Shown here piece by piece: positions 54,601 through 64,000 of a stretch of DNA of 64,000 bases. Source of the DNA: Taenia hydatigena (taxonomy: Eukaryota > Platyhelminthes > Cestoda > Cyclophyllidea > Taeniidae); NCBI GenBank assembly GCA_036345935.2, contig JADWOT020001473.1, positions 93,404 through 157,403 of the forward strand, in the 5' to 3' direction. The notes under the pieces were generated by a model that saw only the letters and a list, made by a program, of their open reading frames with translations, was not told the origin of the DNA and searched no databases. The translations under genes and the position numbers were made by a program. Numbering within the stretch: the first letter of the stretch is position 1; every line of letters begins with the position of its first letter.

Positions 54601-54982
54601 GGTAACACTAATTTATTTTCAAAAGCTGCTTTAAAATGCTTGTCGCTCGTAATTAAATGGAAGAAAACTGTCTGGTAAAGCCATGGCAAATAAGCCAGCA
54701 TCAAGAAAACTAAAACTCAAAGGTTTAAACCGACAAAATTCTGCCATTTTCTTAAAAAGAGTCCACGGATAGAAGCGCAGTTCAAAAACCTACGGGTTTG
54801 GCTTTCCTAGCGTAGAGAGTGCTGAGTAGGTCCGCGACGAAGATCACAAGGAGAATGGCGCATGTAAGCTCAACAACATCGGTGATAAGCAACACGTGAC
54901 GCTTTCTGTCACGAAAGCTCCTCTGTAGGTTTCTGCATACTCGTTCAACCGGTGAGGGAATTCTTCGACTCACATTTACCAT
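45640..54982 (-). CDS. DUR3-like (urea active transporter type) sodium:solute symporter, 12 exons
   Basis: Predicted multi-pass membrane symporter of the sodium:solute symporter family (SLC5/SSS), closest in my reading to fungal and plant DUR3, which drives urea uptake with a cation gradient; the substrate here is inferred. Exons, 5' to 3': 54982-54794, 54173-54045, 53111-52901, 51934-51728, 50896-50774, 50729-50454, 49668-49511, 48795-48680, 48022-47854, 46698-46533, 46192-46015, 45850-45640. They sum to 2133 nt, about 710 residues plus TGA, and all eleven junctions match in phase with GT..AG ends. Family marks: ELRTKSPGAQTIAQFVGRRF with the next helix (exon 3), GSADSLYKLL (exon 5), VLDQALW followed by a long helix (exon 6), GASSILYHDVLTTYIR (exon 7). 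About a dozen hydrophobic helices are visible. ATG 54982 is chosen because an in-frame TAA lies about 30 nt upstream; a different first exon is possible. Oddity: a Cys-rich insert at residues 432-470. Confidence 0.9.
48680..48795 (-). other. Cys-rich exon of the DUR3-like transporter (exon 8)
   Basis: This 116-nt exon begins in phase 0 directly after the conserved DVLTTYIR block and ends with two bases of a codon completed by exon 9. It encodes residues 432-470 with cysteines at 437, 440, 454, 456, 462 and 465 and His466, in a C-x2-C, C-x-C, C-x2-C arrangement rich in Arg. Exon 9 adds a GCQTHG motif near residue 487. Splice sites are CAG before GTGGAT and CCTG before GTACGT. The spacing resembles a zinc-binding knuckle and sits in a loop between two predicted helices. 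I do not recall this insert in yeast or plant DUR3. The exon reads open in other frames too, but only this frame fits both neighbours. Confidence 0.75.
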
Positions 54983-55064
54983 AACGCCCGGTTTTGATCG
55001 AATGTGCACAAATTATTCAAACGCAATGCCCTCCATGACCTATGCGATCACCTGCATAAATGTG

Positions 55065-55419
55065 CTGCTGTGGAAAAGAGGGACAAAATTTACGCCTTAT
55101 AAATGGCCCCTTCCACTCAACAATGGAGTCTGGGCGTCAACTACTCGCGTATAATTACCAAACTTAAACAAGTTAATGGGTAAGTAGATAGCACATTCGG
55201 GCAATAAAAAATTCAACACGCGATTCTCAATTCCGTAGTCAAATCGTGCGTGTTCTTCCCCACAAAATGAATTTACTTCAATTGTGGCACTTGAGATGGC
55301 ACTCAACAAGCCATAGGCAGCACCCCTCGACACTGGTTAATTATCTTCACTAAAATGTAAATGTAAAATCAGGACCGCGATCGCTGTATTCTACAGGAGA
55401 GAGGGCTGAGAAAGATCCT
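55065..55419. repeat. Inverted repeat, left arm
   Basis: The outer 290 bp (55065-55354) match the reverse complement of 55709-55997 with about seven differences, roughly 97 percent by hand count. The inner part (about 55358-55419) matches 55583-55640 less well. The arm starts about 80 bp upstream of the transporter start codon. On the minus strand a TTTATAAG lies at 55104-55097 and a pyrimidine tract ending CCACAG just inside the outer edge. Confidence 0.9.
55095..55104 (-). promoter_or_regulatory. TATA-like sequence upstream of the DUR3-like gene
   Basis: The minus strand reads CCATTTATAAGG about 115 nt upstream of the proposed start codon. Its position suits a core promoter, but the same motif is copied in the right arm of the inverted repeat and no transcription start is visible. 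A splice acceptor-like CCACAG follows at 55071-55066, so a spliced leader or 5' exon is an alternative. Confidence 0.25.
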
Positions 55420-55582
55420 CAATAATAGCTCTAACTAATGCACAAGCGTAAAAGTATTGTCGCTTTTCTGAAGCTTGGCAAAGACCCTTTCTTTCCATTA
55501 TTCTCAATTAAAACTGGTTGGAGGCCAAGCCATCATGCTCATGAACACTAGCTTGCAACAGCTGCCATGAATAACTCTAGGC

Positions 55583-55997
55583 AGGTCTTTCTCAGCCCTC
55601 TCTTGTGTAGACTACAGCGAGTGCAGTCCTGATTTTACATTCTGACACTCGAACGAGAGCATTTTATCACTGAACGGGTACTAGCTTAATTTAGAAATAG
55701 CAAGCTTATTTAGTGAAGATAATTAACCAGTGTTGAGGGTGCTGCCTATGGCTTGCTGAGTGCCATCTCAAGTGCCACAATTGAAGTAAATTCATTTTGT
55801 GGGGAAGAACGCGCAGGATTTGACTACGGAATTGAGAATCGCGTGTTGAATTTTTTATTGCCCGACTGTGCTATCTACTTACCCATTAACTTGTTTAAGT
55901 TTGGTAATTATACGCGAGTAGTTGACGCCCAGACTCCATTGTTGAGTGGAAGGGGCCATTTATAAGTAGTAAATTTTGTCCCTCTTTCCTACAGCAG
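55583..55997. repeat. Inverted repeat, right arm
   Basis: Reverse-complement partner of 55065-55419. It has about 70 extra bp (about 55641-55708) between the inner and outer paired parts. The loop between arms is 55420-55582, 163 bp, with no clear match to the arms. Its outer end carries ATTTATAAG on the plus strand, facing away from the left arm. Confidence 0.9.
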
Positions 55998-56963
55998 TGA
56001 ATGGGTGGAGTGTGGATTATATGAGTTATGGGCTAGGGCGCACTGCGGGCAGCAAAGTAGAAACTGGGAACATTGTCTCTAATTTCATACTTCTGGTGGT
56101 AATTGAGGGAGGTAGGAAAGAATGGAACTAAAATTTAGTGGTTCAGGACAAAATTAGAGGTTGGTCGCAAGTCCTGAGGCTTGAAGCAACATTATGCCTC
56201 GACAAAATAAGACGGATAACATTGCTAAAGCTATGAATCCGGTCCTTGACCTCTGTCTATAGGATGGGTGGTAACACAACTGGAGCTCACTAAGGGAGAC
56301 TTGGCGTAGATTAATTTGGAAGAAGGTGCCGGAGGGGGACTAAAGCTGAGTTCAGTGCAGGTGGAAGTATGATAAGTTTGAGGAACTAGGAAAAGCAAAT
56401 GAAGAAACGCACACTTTGCGTCCAACTTTTGTGGCAAGTTTTTTTCTCTGAGACGATTTAACGCGCTTTGACGAAATTACCCGAATTTTTGCAAGTGGTT
56501 TGAATTACAATGTTAAAACGCTGACAGTTCTGCAAAGACTTGGGATTTTGCATTCAAACCTGGTACTTATTAAAGTAGCATTCTTGCGACCTTCTAATCT
56601 GGAAAGAAGCAATATCTAATTCGTTGTTGTCTACAACATACAGTTTTGCAAAGATTACGTAAGAGGAATCAAAGAATCTGATGAGATCCTATTGCCTTCC
56701 TGTTTATCTTAAACTCTCATTTTTGATCCAATGCATAAATGACCAGATTCATGCTCCTTTCCGCTCAAGATGTTACCTTTTGTAAATAGAGCGACTAAAA
56801 AATTGGCCCATCGACTTGTTCACCATTTATATGCAACAAAATTAAAATATGCGCGAATAAAAGAGTCGTGCTACCTTCAAGGGCAGGCACTTTTTATTAA
56901 AATAATGCTTGTGGAAATTAAAAGTTGGCAAGCTTGCAAGTAATTGCTGAAGGAAATTATCAG

Positions 56964-57209
56964 CTACACATTGCGGTGGTGGAACAAAGCCTTGGCTCCC
57001 CATCCCTCAAGTTCTGGCACTTTCTCTGCCCAAAATAGACTTTTTAGAGGAAAAAATGCAACAGTCACGACTCTCACTGAAGCTGAGAGATTGATGTCTA
57101 CGAGTTGGTCCATCCTGTCAACAACACTGGTATCTTGTGTACTAGTTGCACGAACTAGTAGTGTATGATTTGGTGGCGTGACTTCGATTTCCCAACGCAC
57201 AGCCAACAT
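56964..57209 (-). CDS. Unrecognised open segment, possible exon
   Basis: The minus frame reads EIEVTPPNHTLLVRATSTQD and on through MDQLVDINLSAS to a donor-like TCA/GTGAGA. The plus strand is also open over the same bases. No family recognised. It lies 2 kb upstream of the transporter start and on the same strand. Confidence 0.2.
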   Translation of the reverse strand: MLAVRWEIEVTPPNHTLLVRATSTQDTSVVDRMDQLVDINLSASVRVVTVAFFPLKSLFWAEKVPELEGWGAKALFHHRNV

Positions 57210-58785
57210 CTTGTGCCATTGATGGAGCGCACATTATGGCTGCAGTCACTTATTGTCTGATGCGCAAAATTTATTGCATCGATAATGTTTGTGCTCTAGA
57301 TTGAGCTCTTGAATGCGGAATTTTTATTTGCCCATGATTTTCAGATACAGTTAGCATAATGGGTTCATTTCGGATTTCATCGCAATGCTAATGTAGGGGT
57401 TGATTCAGTCTTGTTCGCACGCACAGCCATTAAATCTGTTTCAGTTCCATATGAATGGTAAAGTATTATTAATTCTATTCCCCATTTTGTTGGCCTATTT
57501 TGACAAAACATTTAATTGAAACACTAAACAGGTGTGTTTTACATTAGTTATCTGCCTTGCTTCCAATAGGCACATTGGCAGCGATAAAATGAGTCAATTA
57601 TAGGTCATGCCATTCACCCACCTGCATACTCATCCACCATTTACTTGTGTTTGCTCTTTCAATCTCCAATCATTTATCTGATTAATTCTACTCCAATTCA
57701 ACCACTCAGTTTGCCGGTTGTTCTATAATCTGACATTTCTACTCGCTTATAGGGTCCTTATACGTTTTGTTTACTCCAATTAGCGTTTTCATTTCTTCGG
57801 CGGATAGCGCATCGATTTAGACATGCTTTACTGCATTCGATCCATTTACACACTCAAATTAGCAATTGTGTAGAAGACTTAAACGCACTAATTTAGGCTC
57901 AAACGCGTAAGGATTTGTAATCGCCAAGCCTCAATGCTTTGTAATGCAGCAGTATTCCTGCTGCCACCTAAGATAATCAAGGGTTTTTTGTATAGTAACA
58001 CCGTTGATCAATATGGATCAACACCAGCGCAATCACCATTGGATTGGTAAATAAAACGTTAATGATATCGCGCAAGGCTACATAATTCCTTGAATCAATT
58101 TTTTGCAAATTTTGCATCCTAACTGATGAGACACTGGGAGTAAATCTTTAAGTTGCAGCATTTGATTCAAAACTAGCCTTAGCTTGGCATATGTTCATCT
58201 AGTAAACGTTCAAGTCATCTGCAAAAATTCTTTAATGCTATTTATGAACCACTCATTCAAAGCCAACGCTAACAAAAAGACGATCGTATCAACCATTAAG
58301 TGATCTGAATGATGGCTCAAATTTAAGCGCACCAAATCAGGAGAAGTTCATGTTACTAGAGTCTTTTAAATAAAAATTGGCATATACTTTTACGATGCGA
58401 AGACTTTAATAAAGGATTGGGTTATCGGCGAAAAGATCGCTTGCCATCGCTCTACTTGGTGCTAATTGTTTACCGGATACACTATAGAATTTCTCCTTTT
58501 AGTATGTATAAGCTAAATCTTTTAGTTTGTGAAAAAAACCAAGGAATTCTTTTGTATTTAACTACTTAATACCTAACCTTTGCTATAGTGAGGCAACATG
58601 CTAGGCACGAGATTCATCTAACCCAACCTACGCATACTTGAGCGCCATTTCAATGGCTCCACCAAACAGAAAGTCAGCAATCAACCTGAACAGCCACATC
58701 AATCACAAAGAAATGCAAGAAGGCGCACTCGCTCTTTAACAGTTAGGTAGCTGTCACTAAACTACTGTTTTACTATTGTAAGCAA

Positions 58786-59090
58786 AGACAGCATGCCAAT
58801 GAGGGAGACGAAAACACAGCCGGCGAATGCGTAAGTGGTGAGCAAAAGACCAAGAGGCAATAGCAATGCCTGATGCCGCAACAGCTAGGCATTTAATACA
58901 AGTCAAAAATAGCGTCTTGATAATTAATGAACAACTGCTAATTTCTGTAGCGTTTTAGGCTAGATAATTAATAATTGCGTCCTGATAAACTCTCAGTAGC
59001 CAGCATAAGCACCTTTGCGGGATGACGCGATGATGACCAGTTCTACTGCATAGCACCAATTGTCGAACGTCGCACTGGTGCATGTGCAAC
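58786..59090 (-). CDS. Two candidate exons of an unidentified protein
   Basis: A segment from about 59090 to 59024, read after a CAG acceptor, gives a Cys-rich peptide ending FDNWCYAVELVIIASSRK and a G/GTGCTT donor. A second from about 58885 to 58786 has a CATCAG acceptor and an ATA/GTAAAA donor. In one frame the second is strongly hydrophobic (ALLLPLGLLLTTYAFAG), like a membrane helix; a different frame matches the first exon's phase. The conflict is unresolved. Confidence 0.2.
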
Positions 59091-60249
59091 ATGCAGATGC
59101 GATGCACAAGGCTGTGCATTTATGACCCTGTTTTCAAATATTCTTAACGAGGTGATGTGCATTTGATAAACGCTGGTCTCACCAAGTTATTACTGGATTG
59201 CTACGCACATTGGCCGATATCTATAGTGAATTGCAGGATGTTGGAAAACAGGAAGGGAAAGTGAATGCTTAGACTTATGTGGTGGACTTGTCGTAAATTA
59301 GCCCGACAATTGTGGCTATCCCGAGAGCCATCAATGCAATGTGCGAATTACGCCAACTGTGACAACCGTAGCAGTGTCCAGTTGTTCATGTGTGCAGCTA
59401 AAACATCTGCAGATCATCCGTCACAATTATTTTGACGAATGTGGCTCATATTTCTGATATTTTTACTCCACAACACTCTAAGACGAGAATGTTGAATAAA
59501 TGCAGAAGCGGTTAACAAAGTCAAGAAGACAGAGCATTAATTTAGCAAACATTACTGCATTTTGTCTCAACGGAGCCGAAATAGCTCGCGTGATCAGAAG
59601 CAGAGTAAAACAAGTGGCCAAAGCACTGCGATCTAGCAGGGGACGGTGCCTTTGAGTGTGCTCTGAAATCAAGCAGCATCTACCTACTGTGTAGGTTCAC
59701 TTTTATGCTCGGCTGCCGCTTCGTATCACGTCAACGAATTGCATTACTTTGGGGATTAACACACACATTTAAATGCAGAAATTCAAATCAGGTTGAATCA
59801 TTCCGAAATCGCTGAGCATGAATTAGAGAGAGGTCAAAAAGTCAAGTTATGTCTGCAAAGATGCAGGAAGTCATAATGAACCTGCGAAACGTCATTTGAA
59901 TAGTATTTGGTACTGCGCATACTCTTGCAGCGCATTGATGCTCCTGCTGGTGATGCTGATAAGGTAGAAATTATCCAATGGTAAGCAGACTAAATGCATG
60001 AGTGTTTTCGCATTATGATTAAGCGTCCTTCACCTCAGATATTGTTACTCATTAGGTGGTAGCAGTAGGATGCATGTGATTAATTTGCCAAGGAAGGATC
60101 CGAGGCTGATACACCGTTGATTTGCATTTTCTGTCAAAGCATGTCGCTCTATACCGAGGCACGCAGGCGGTCATTAAAATCATTTTCACCCTCCCAACAT
60201 ACAACAAAGCCTTGTCCATATGCGCTGATAACATAGGTTTGGATTTAAT

Positions 60250-60840
60250 TTATTGATTACTCAATTAATATCCCGCCCAATTCGACTGATTAGTTGATAT
60301 GGATCCGCCTCTTCACTCCTCAGCCTTTCATACTTTCTCTCGCTGGCAATTGACCACTTATTCATTTTCATGCTTGACAAGCTCCCTTGTTGTTGGTCGT
60401 TTCACCGATTCATCCTTACTGTCGCGTACCCCTCACTCCAAGTTGTGTACAATAGTATCTCGGATTCGTACAAGCGTATACATGGTTTTCAGTTCAAAGT
60501 CGACCCAAATTTATTCACCCATCCCCTCACTCTTCTCTTATTGGGCTCTCATCAATACCTGACCCTTCTACACAACCATGACTTATCCACCTATTTGCAC
60601 TTGAAACACCTAGCCCAAGTTCATCAACTTGTATCGTCGTTCACTTCACTTCCGCTGGTCCGACCACACGATTGGCCATTCCTTTATTCAGAAGTTATCT
60701 CCTCTTCTATCCTCGCCTTCGCAATTTCCGTGCATATGGCATCCATGTGGGATCTGTTTTACCCACCCTTCCTCACTCCCAACTCTGCGCATTTTTTAAG
60801 CTAATAAGCTGAATCCTTCATTTAAACATATTATATCCTA
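60250..60840 (+). other. Pyrimidine-rich plus strand with overlapping ORFs
   Basis: The plus strand is clearly enriched in C and T, and two frames stay open (87 and 144 codons). Skewed composition lowers stop-codon frequency, so I do not call a gene. The skew resembles the tract flanking the repeat at 8.85-9.01 kb, but no clear alignment was found. Confidence 0.5.
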
Positions 60841-61539
60841 TTATATGTTTTATCCTCCCTGTACTTACCGCGCATACCCCTAACCTCATGCCACTATAGT
60901 TTAATCAACAGGGCGGGAGCATGCAAAGGAGCTGGCTAATAGTTTCTCCTTCATTTTTTACAGCCTCGATCAATAGTTTATCGGTCCGTGGTGTTTCATT
61001 TTAGAGCGGTCGAACAAATTTTTGACTCCTTCTCCTCCCTGAGACGATGCATCTTTTGTTGTTGTCTCCCCGTCGGAGGAACCCTATCGTTAAGCTCTCT
61101 AAGAAATGCATTCTGTTGTCAAGGTTGACTCATTTTTGGATGCGATCATAGTTCTGTTCAACTTATCTAATACATTAGGGCAGTGAGTAAACACTTGGCA
61201 GCATTCTGCGATGACTTCATTTAAAAGCTCAATTACACATGTAAAATACGCTTGTAATTCCATCAGATTATTTTTTGATGGCCAAATCAAGCTAGTTGCA
61301 CGAGAGGTATTTTAATTTAGCCTTATTTGACCATCTTTATGGTTCTCATTTAGGCGTGGAATACTAGAGCAAGGAATGGGGGATGGGATAGCTAAAATCA
61401 AGAGACAGCTGGGTCCGTGCAAATGTTGTGGGATTCTACAGTAGCAAAACAGACGAGTGCATCTCCTCTTCAGTTGTTAACAATGGGATTTGCTTTAATT
61501 GAGATCGGATGATATGCAAGCGCATACGGCTGCATTCCG

Positions 61540-61615
61540 GTGGCAAACGGACTAGTGTATCGACCTAACGACTGGGCGACCTTCACAGTTCCGAGTGCAG
61601 ACACCTTCAGGCTCG
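61540..61615 (+). pseudogene. Possible fourth Ile-like tRNA module
   Basis: The stretch GTGTATCGACCTAACGACTG followed by a B-box-like AGTTCCGAGTGC resembles the module at 21.7 kb. Downstream TTACTGCTC also recurs in that copy. No Arg-like partner was seen nearby. By-eye match only. Confidence 0.25.
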
Positions 61616-61619
61616 CGCT

Positions 61620-64000
61620 TTGAGGTCCAGATATAGCATGTCTTACTGCTCTTTACCAGCAGATGACAAATCCTGTAACGTCGACAAGCATTCAAGTGAT
61701 TTCCTCTATAGAAAGGGTTTTCTTTGCAAGGACGGTGAGATGGTGCTAGAGGTGTAAACCTTTTGGAAGCATTCAAATCTAGCGTTCAATTGATATAAGG
61801 TTACGTGTGTCTGCATTTCTGTCTTAGTTAGTGCTTCGATTAGCCACCTTGCCTACCGTTATGCGCCAAGCCTAAAACGTTTGCTACCCCAAAGACCAGC
61901 AATGGTGCCATGCTATTATTGACATATCAGAGGAGGGGAAGTAAATTTTAATCAAAGTCTCCAAGTAGGTGGATGCTGGGAGCTTGAGAACCATAAAGAT
62001 ATCAATTCCCTGCTACTGTCTACATCGCTACAAGGTACTTAGCATCTAAGCAATCTTATGGGATTCTATTCAATACTTCTCAACTCTAGCCAACCGGTGT
62101 CCATCAGAAATTATTTTCGAATTGCTGAAATTCAGTGGTTGGTCCAAAATGAGCTACAGATCTGCGCATCAAGGTCCGGCCTCCAAGCAGGCTAAAACCT
62201 GCCTATTTAAGGTAACTTAAAACAATTAAGGCTAGTTCATCAGTCGAAATGGAGTTCTTTACGCAACGATAACTGTATTCAACTATTTCTAATTTTGCAC
62301 CCATTTCTCACTCCATCAAAATGGATACCATTTTTGCATTTGCTGCGGTGAGTGGATGCAATATTTTATGTTGTAAATTACCCCTATTTGCGAGCAAACA
62401 GGTGACTTGCAAAGGTTAAAATGAGGCTTAAACCCTTTTACAATCAAGTATAATCGAGAGGTTTTGGAGTTTGTTATAAATGCCTTTATGAGAGCGCATT
62501 TGGGTTCAAACAGACTATTTCAAGCGAGTTCGCCTTCTGTGGTTAAACCTTGAAAATAGCGCCTCAAAAATGCACGCATTGGCGAAGCATTTTTTTTTGC
62601 TTTGCTAGCTGCATGCAGCAGATTAGTGAGGTAGACCAAGAGAAGTACGGATGAACGATCAAACAGCCTAACAGGATCTTGTGTTTCTTGTCGGGTGAAA
62701 GAGCATGTAGCGAGCATGAAGTATAAACGACAGTGGTATGGCAAAATGGATACTTCGTGAATAGTGACTAACTGTGGACTTGGCTAGGAGTTTTCGGACT
62801 AGGCAAACTATACACACAGTTGCCGAAATCTCATCAGTAGTAAGCACGCAAGTCATTACGAGCTGAGTCAGTGTTGAAGGCAGCGAAACTTATATAAATT
62901 CTTTTGCAGGAACAAGCAAAGCAAGTGATTTGCATCCACTTTAGATAAAATGTGACAAAAATTAACAAATGCACTCTGCCCTCCATAAGCAGGCGGACAC
63001 TTCAACAGATTTATTAGGTGGGGCCTATGGTTTGATCGAAGTTGAAGTCTTGAGTGAATATTCGATGCCGCCTATGCACATTCACCCAAAATTCAAATTG
63101 TTCAAGCATGTGATATGCTCGCTTAAACACGAAAACTGGATCAAATTTATACCATCTCTGCCTATTTAATGGCAGTCGCTTCAAAAATCTTGCCTACTGA
63201 AACAGGAATTTCGCTATTCTGTTAAGAATCCTTAACGTATTTGACGGGAGTCCTTCATAGTAATTAATGATTCATGCATGGCTTTATCAATGTATTGTTT
63301 GACTAGGTGACAGACTGAGTAAAGTTCTGTCACTTTCTTTAATACAACTCGGAGTTTTAATGAAGTAATGGGCGACCCACTCATTCCCCCTTTCACCTAC
63401 TTCGATGTGTGAAAGTTTGAGCTATACATTTGTTGGAAGTCAGAAGAATGAGTGGCCTGAGTGTTATTGGCGCACACTCATGCTCTACCGATATAAAAGG
63501 CATGCATATATGTATGTTCGATGTTTTTGAAGAATAGCGTGTACTTCGTAAAATCTGTTCCTCTTAAGCACTGAAGAGGCAATAAATGGATCGCGACCCA
63601 TGCCTACTTGGCAGATATAGTCAGAGGCACGAAAATCAATGCTGTACCGTAGCAGGGTAAACCCACGCAGTAACCTACTAAATCATTTTGGAAACTTGAA
63701 AACACATGCTGCTAATTGCATTTGAGCACAATTCATAAGCCAAATGTGAATCTTAGGTCCTATTTTGATGCCATATTACCGTACGTATAGAGTTTGCTTA
63801 GATATCAGTACTTAACCAGTTGTCGTTTACACCGATGCCATTGCTCGTCTTAATAGTAATTGTCCTACTTATGCGGACGTATCGATGCACGTTGTCGTAG
63901 TATAGGCCACGCTTCAGTGCTGCCGACCACTCACAAACAGCGGATCACACTAACTCCACTATACAGGCACTGCCAAGCTATAAGCATCACGTCTACCTTA
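61620..64000. other. No supported gene
   Basis: Short ORFs on both strands, none with a recognisable domain. The end of the window cuts nothing identifiable. Confidence 0.55.

Noticed and set aside
55097..55965. Matching ORFs in both arms of the inverted repeat (minus 55097-55333, plus 55753-55965)
   Set aside because: They are similar because the DNA is an inverted repeat. Two of the seven differences are clear amino-acid changes, no domain is recognised, and no coding-type conservation is visible.

Overview
The window looks like animal nuclear DNA. Genes are split into short exons by GT-AG introns, one of them only 44 bp. Coding density is very low, and much of the sequence is old, decayed repeats. 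The organism cannot be fixed from the sequence. Small introns, diffuse gene structure and tRNA-bearing repeats would suit an invertebrate such as a flatworm, but that is an inference. There are no operons, phage, CRISPR or bacterial features.

Layout. From 1 to 25.9 kb I find no protein gene I can support. This part is dominated by a repeat family that carries tRNA-like modules. Two arms of it (about 6.64-9.01 kb and 9.48-12.25 kb) form a large diverged inverted duplication. Each arm holds one intact-looking tRNA-Arg gene and one ruined one, and the survivors are reciprocal: Arg(TCG) at 8570-8642 in one arm, Arg(TCT) at 11346-11418 in the other. Related pieces lie at 3.64-4.29 kb, 20.78-21.96 kb and probably 61.5 kb.

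From 25.9 to 28.85 kb (possibly to 30.5 kb) the minus strand carries a chain of small exons encoding a C2H2 zinc-finger protein. It was reconstructed from finger motifs and matching splice phases. From 30.5 to 45.6 kb only weak ORFs and an (AT)10 microsatellite are visible.

The best gene is a 12-exon minus-strand gene at 45640-54982. It encodes a sodium:solute symporter of about 710 residues, of the DUR3 (urea active transporter) type. All eleven splice junctions agree in phase. It has an unusual cysteine-rich insert in one predicted loop. About 80 bp upstream of its start lies a near-identical inverted repeat (55065-55997) whose outer ends carry TATA-like sequences facing away from each other. 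Beyond it, 56-64 kb holds only candidate exons and a pyrimidine-rich tract.

The two protein genes show no evident functional link. The transporter would act in a cell-surface membrane and the zinc-finger protein probably in the nucleus.
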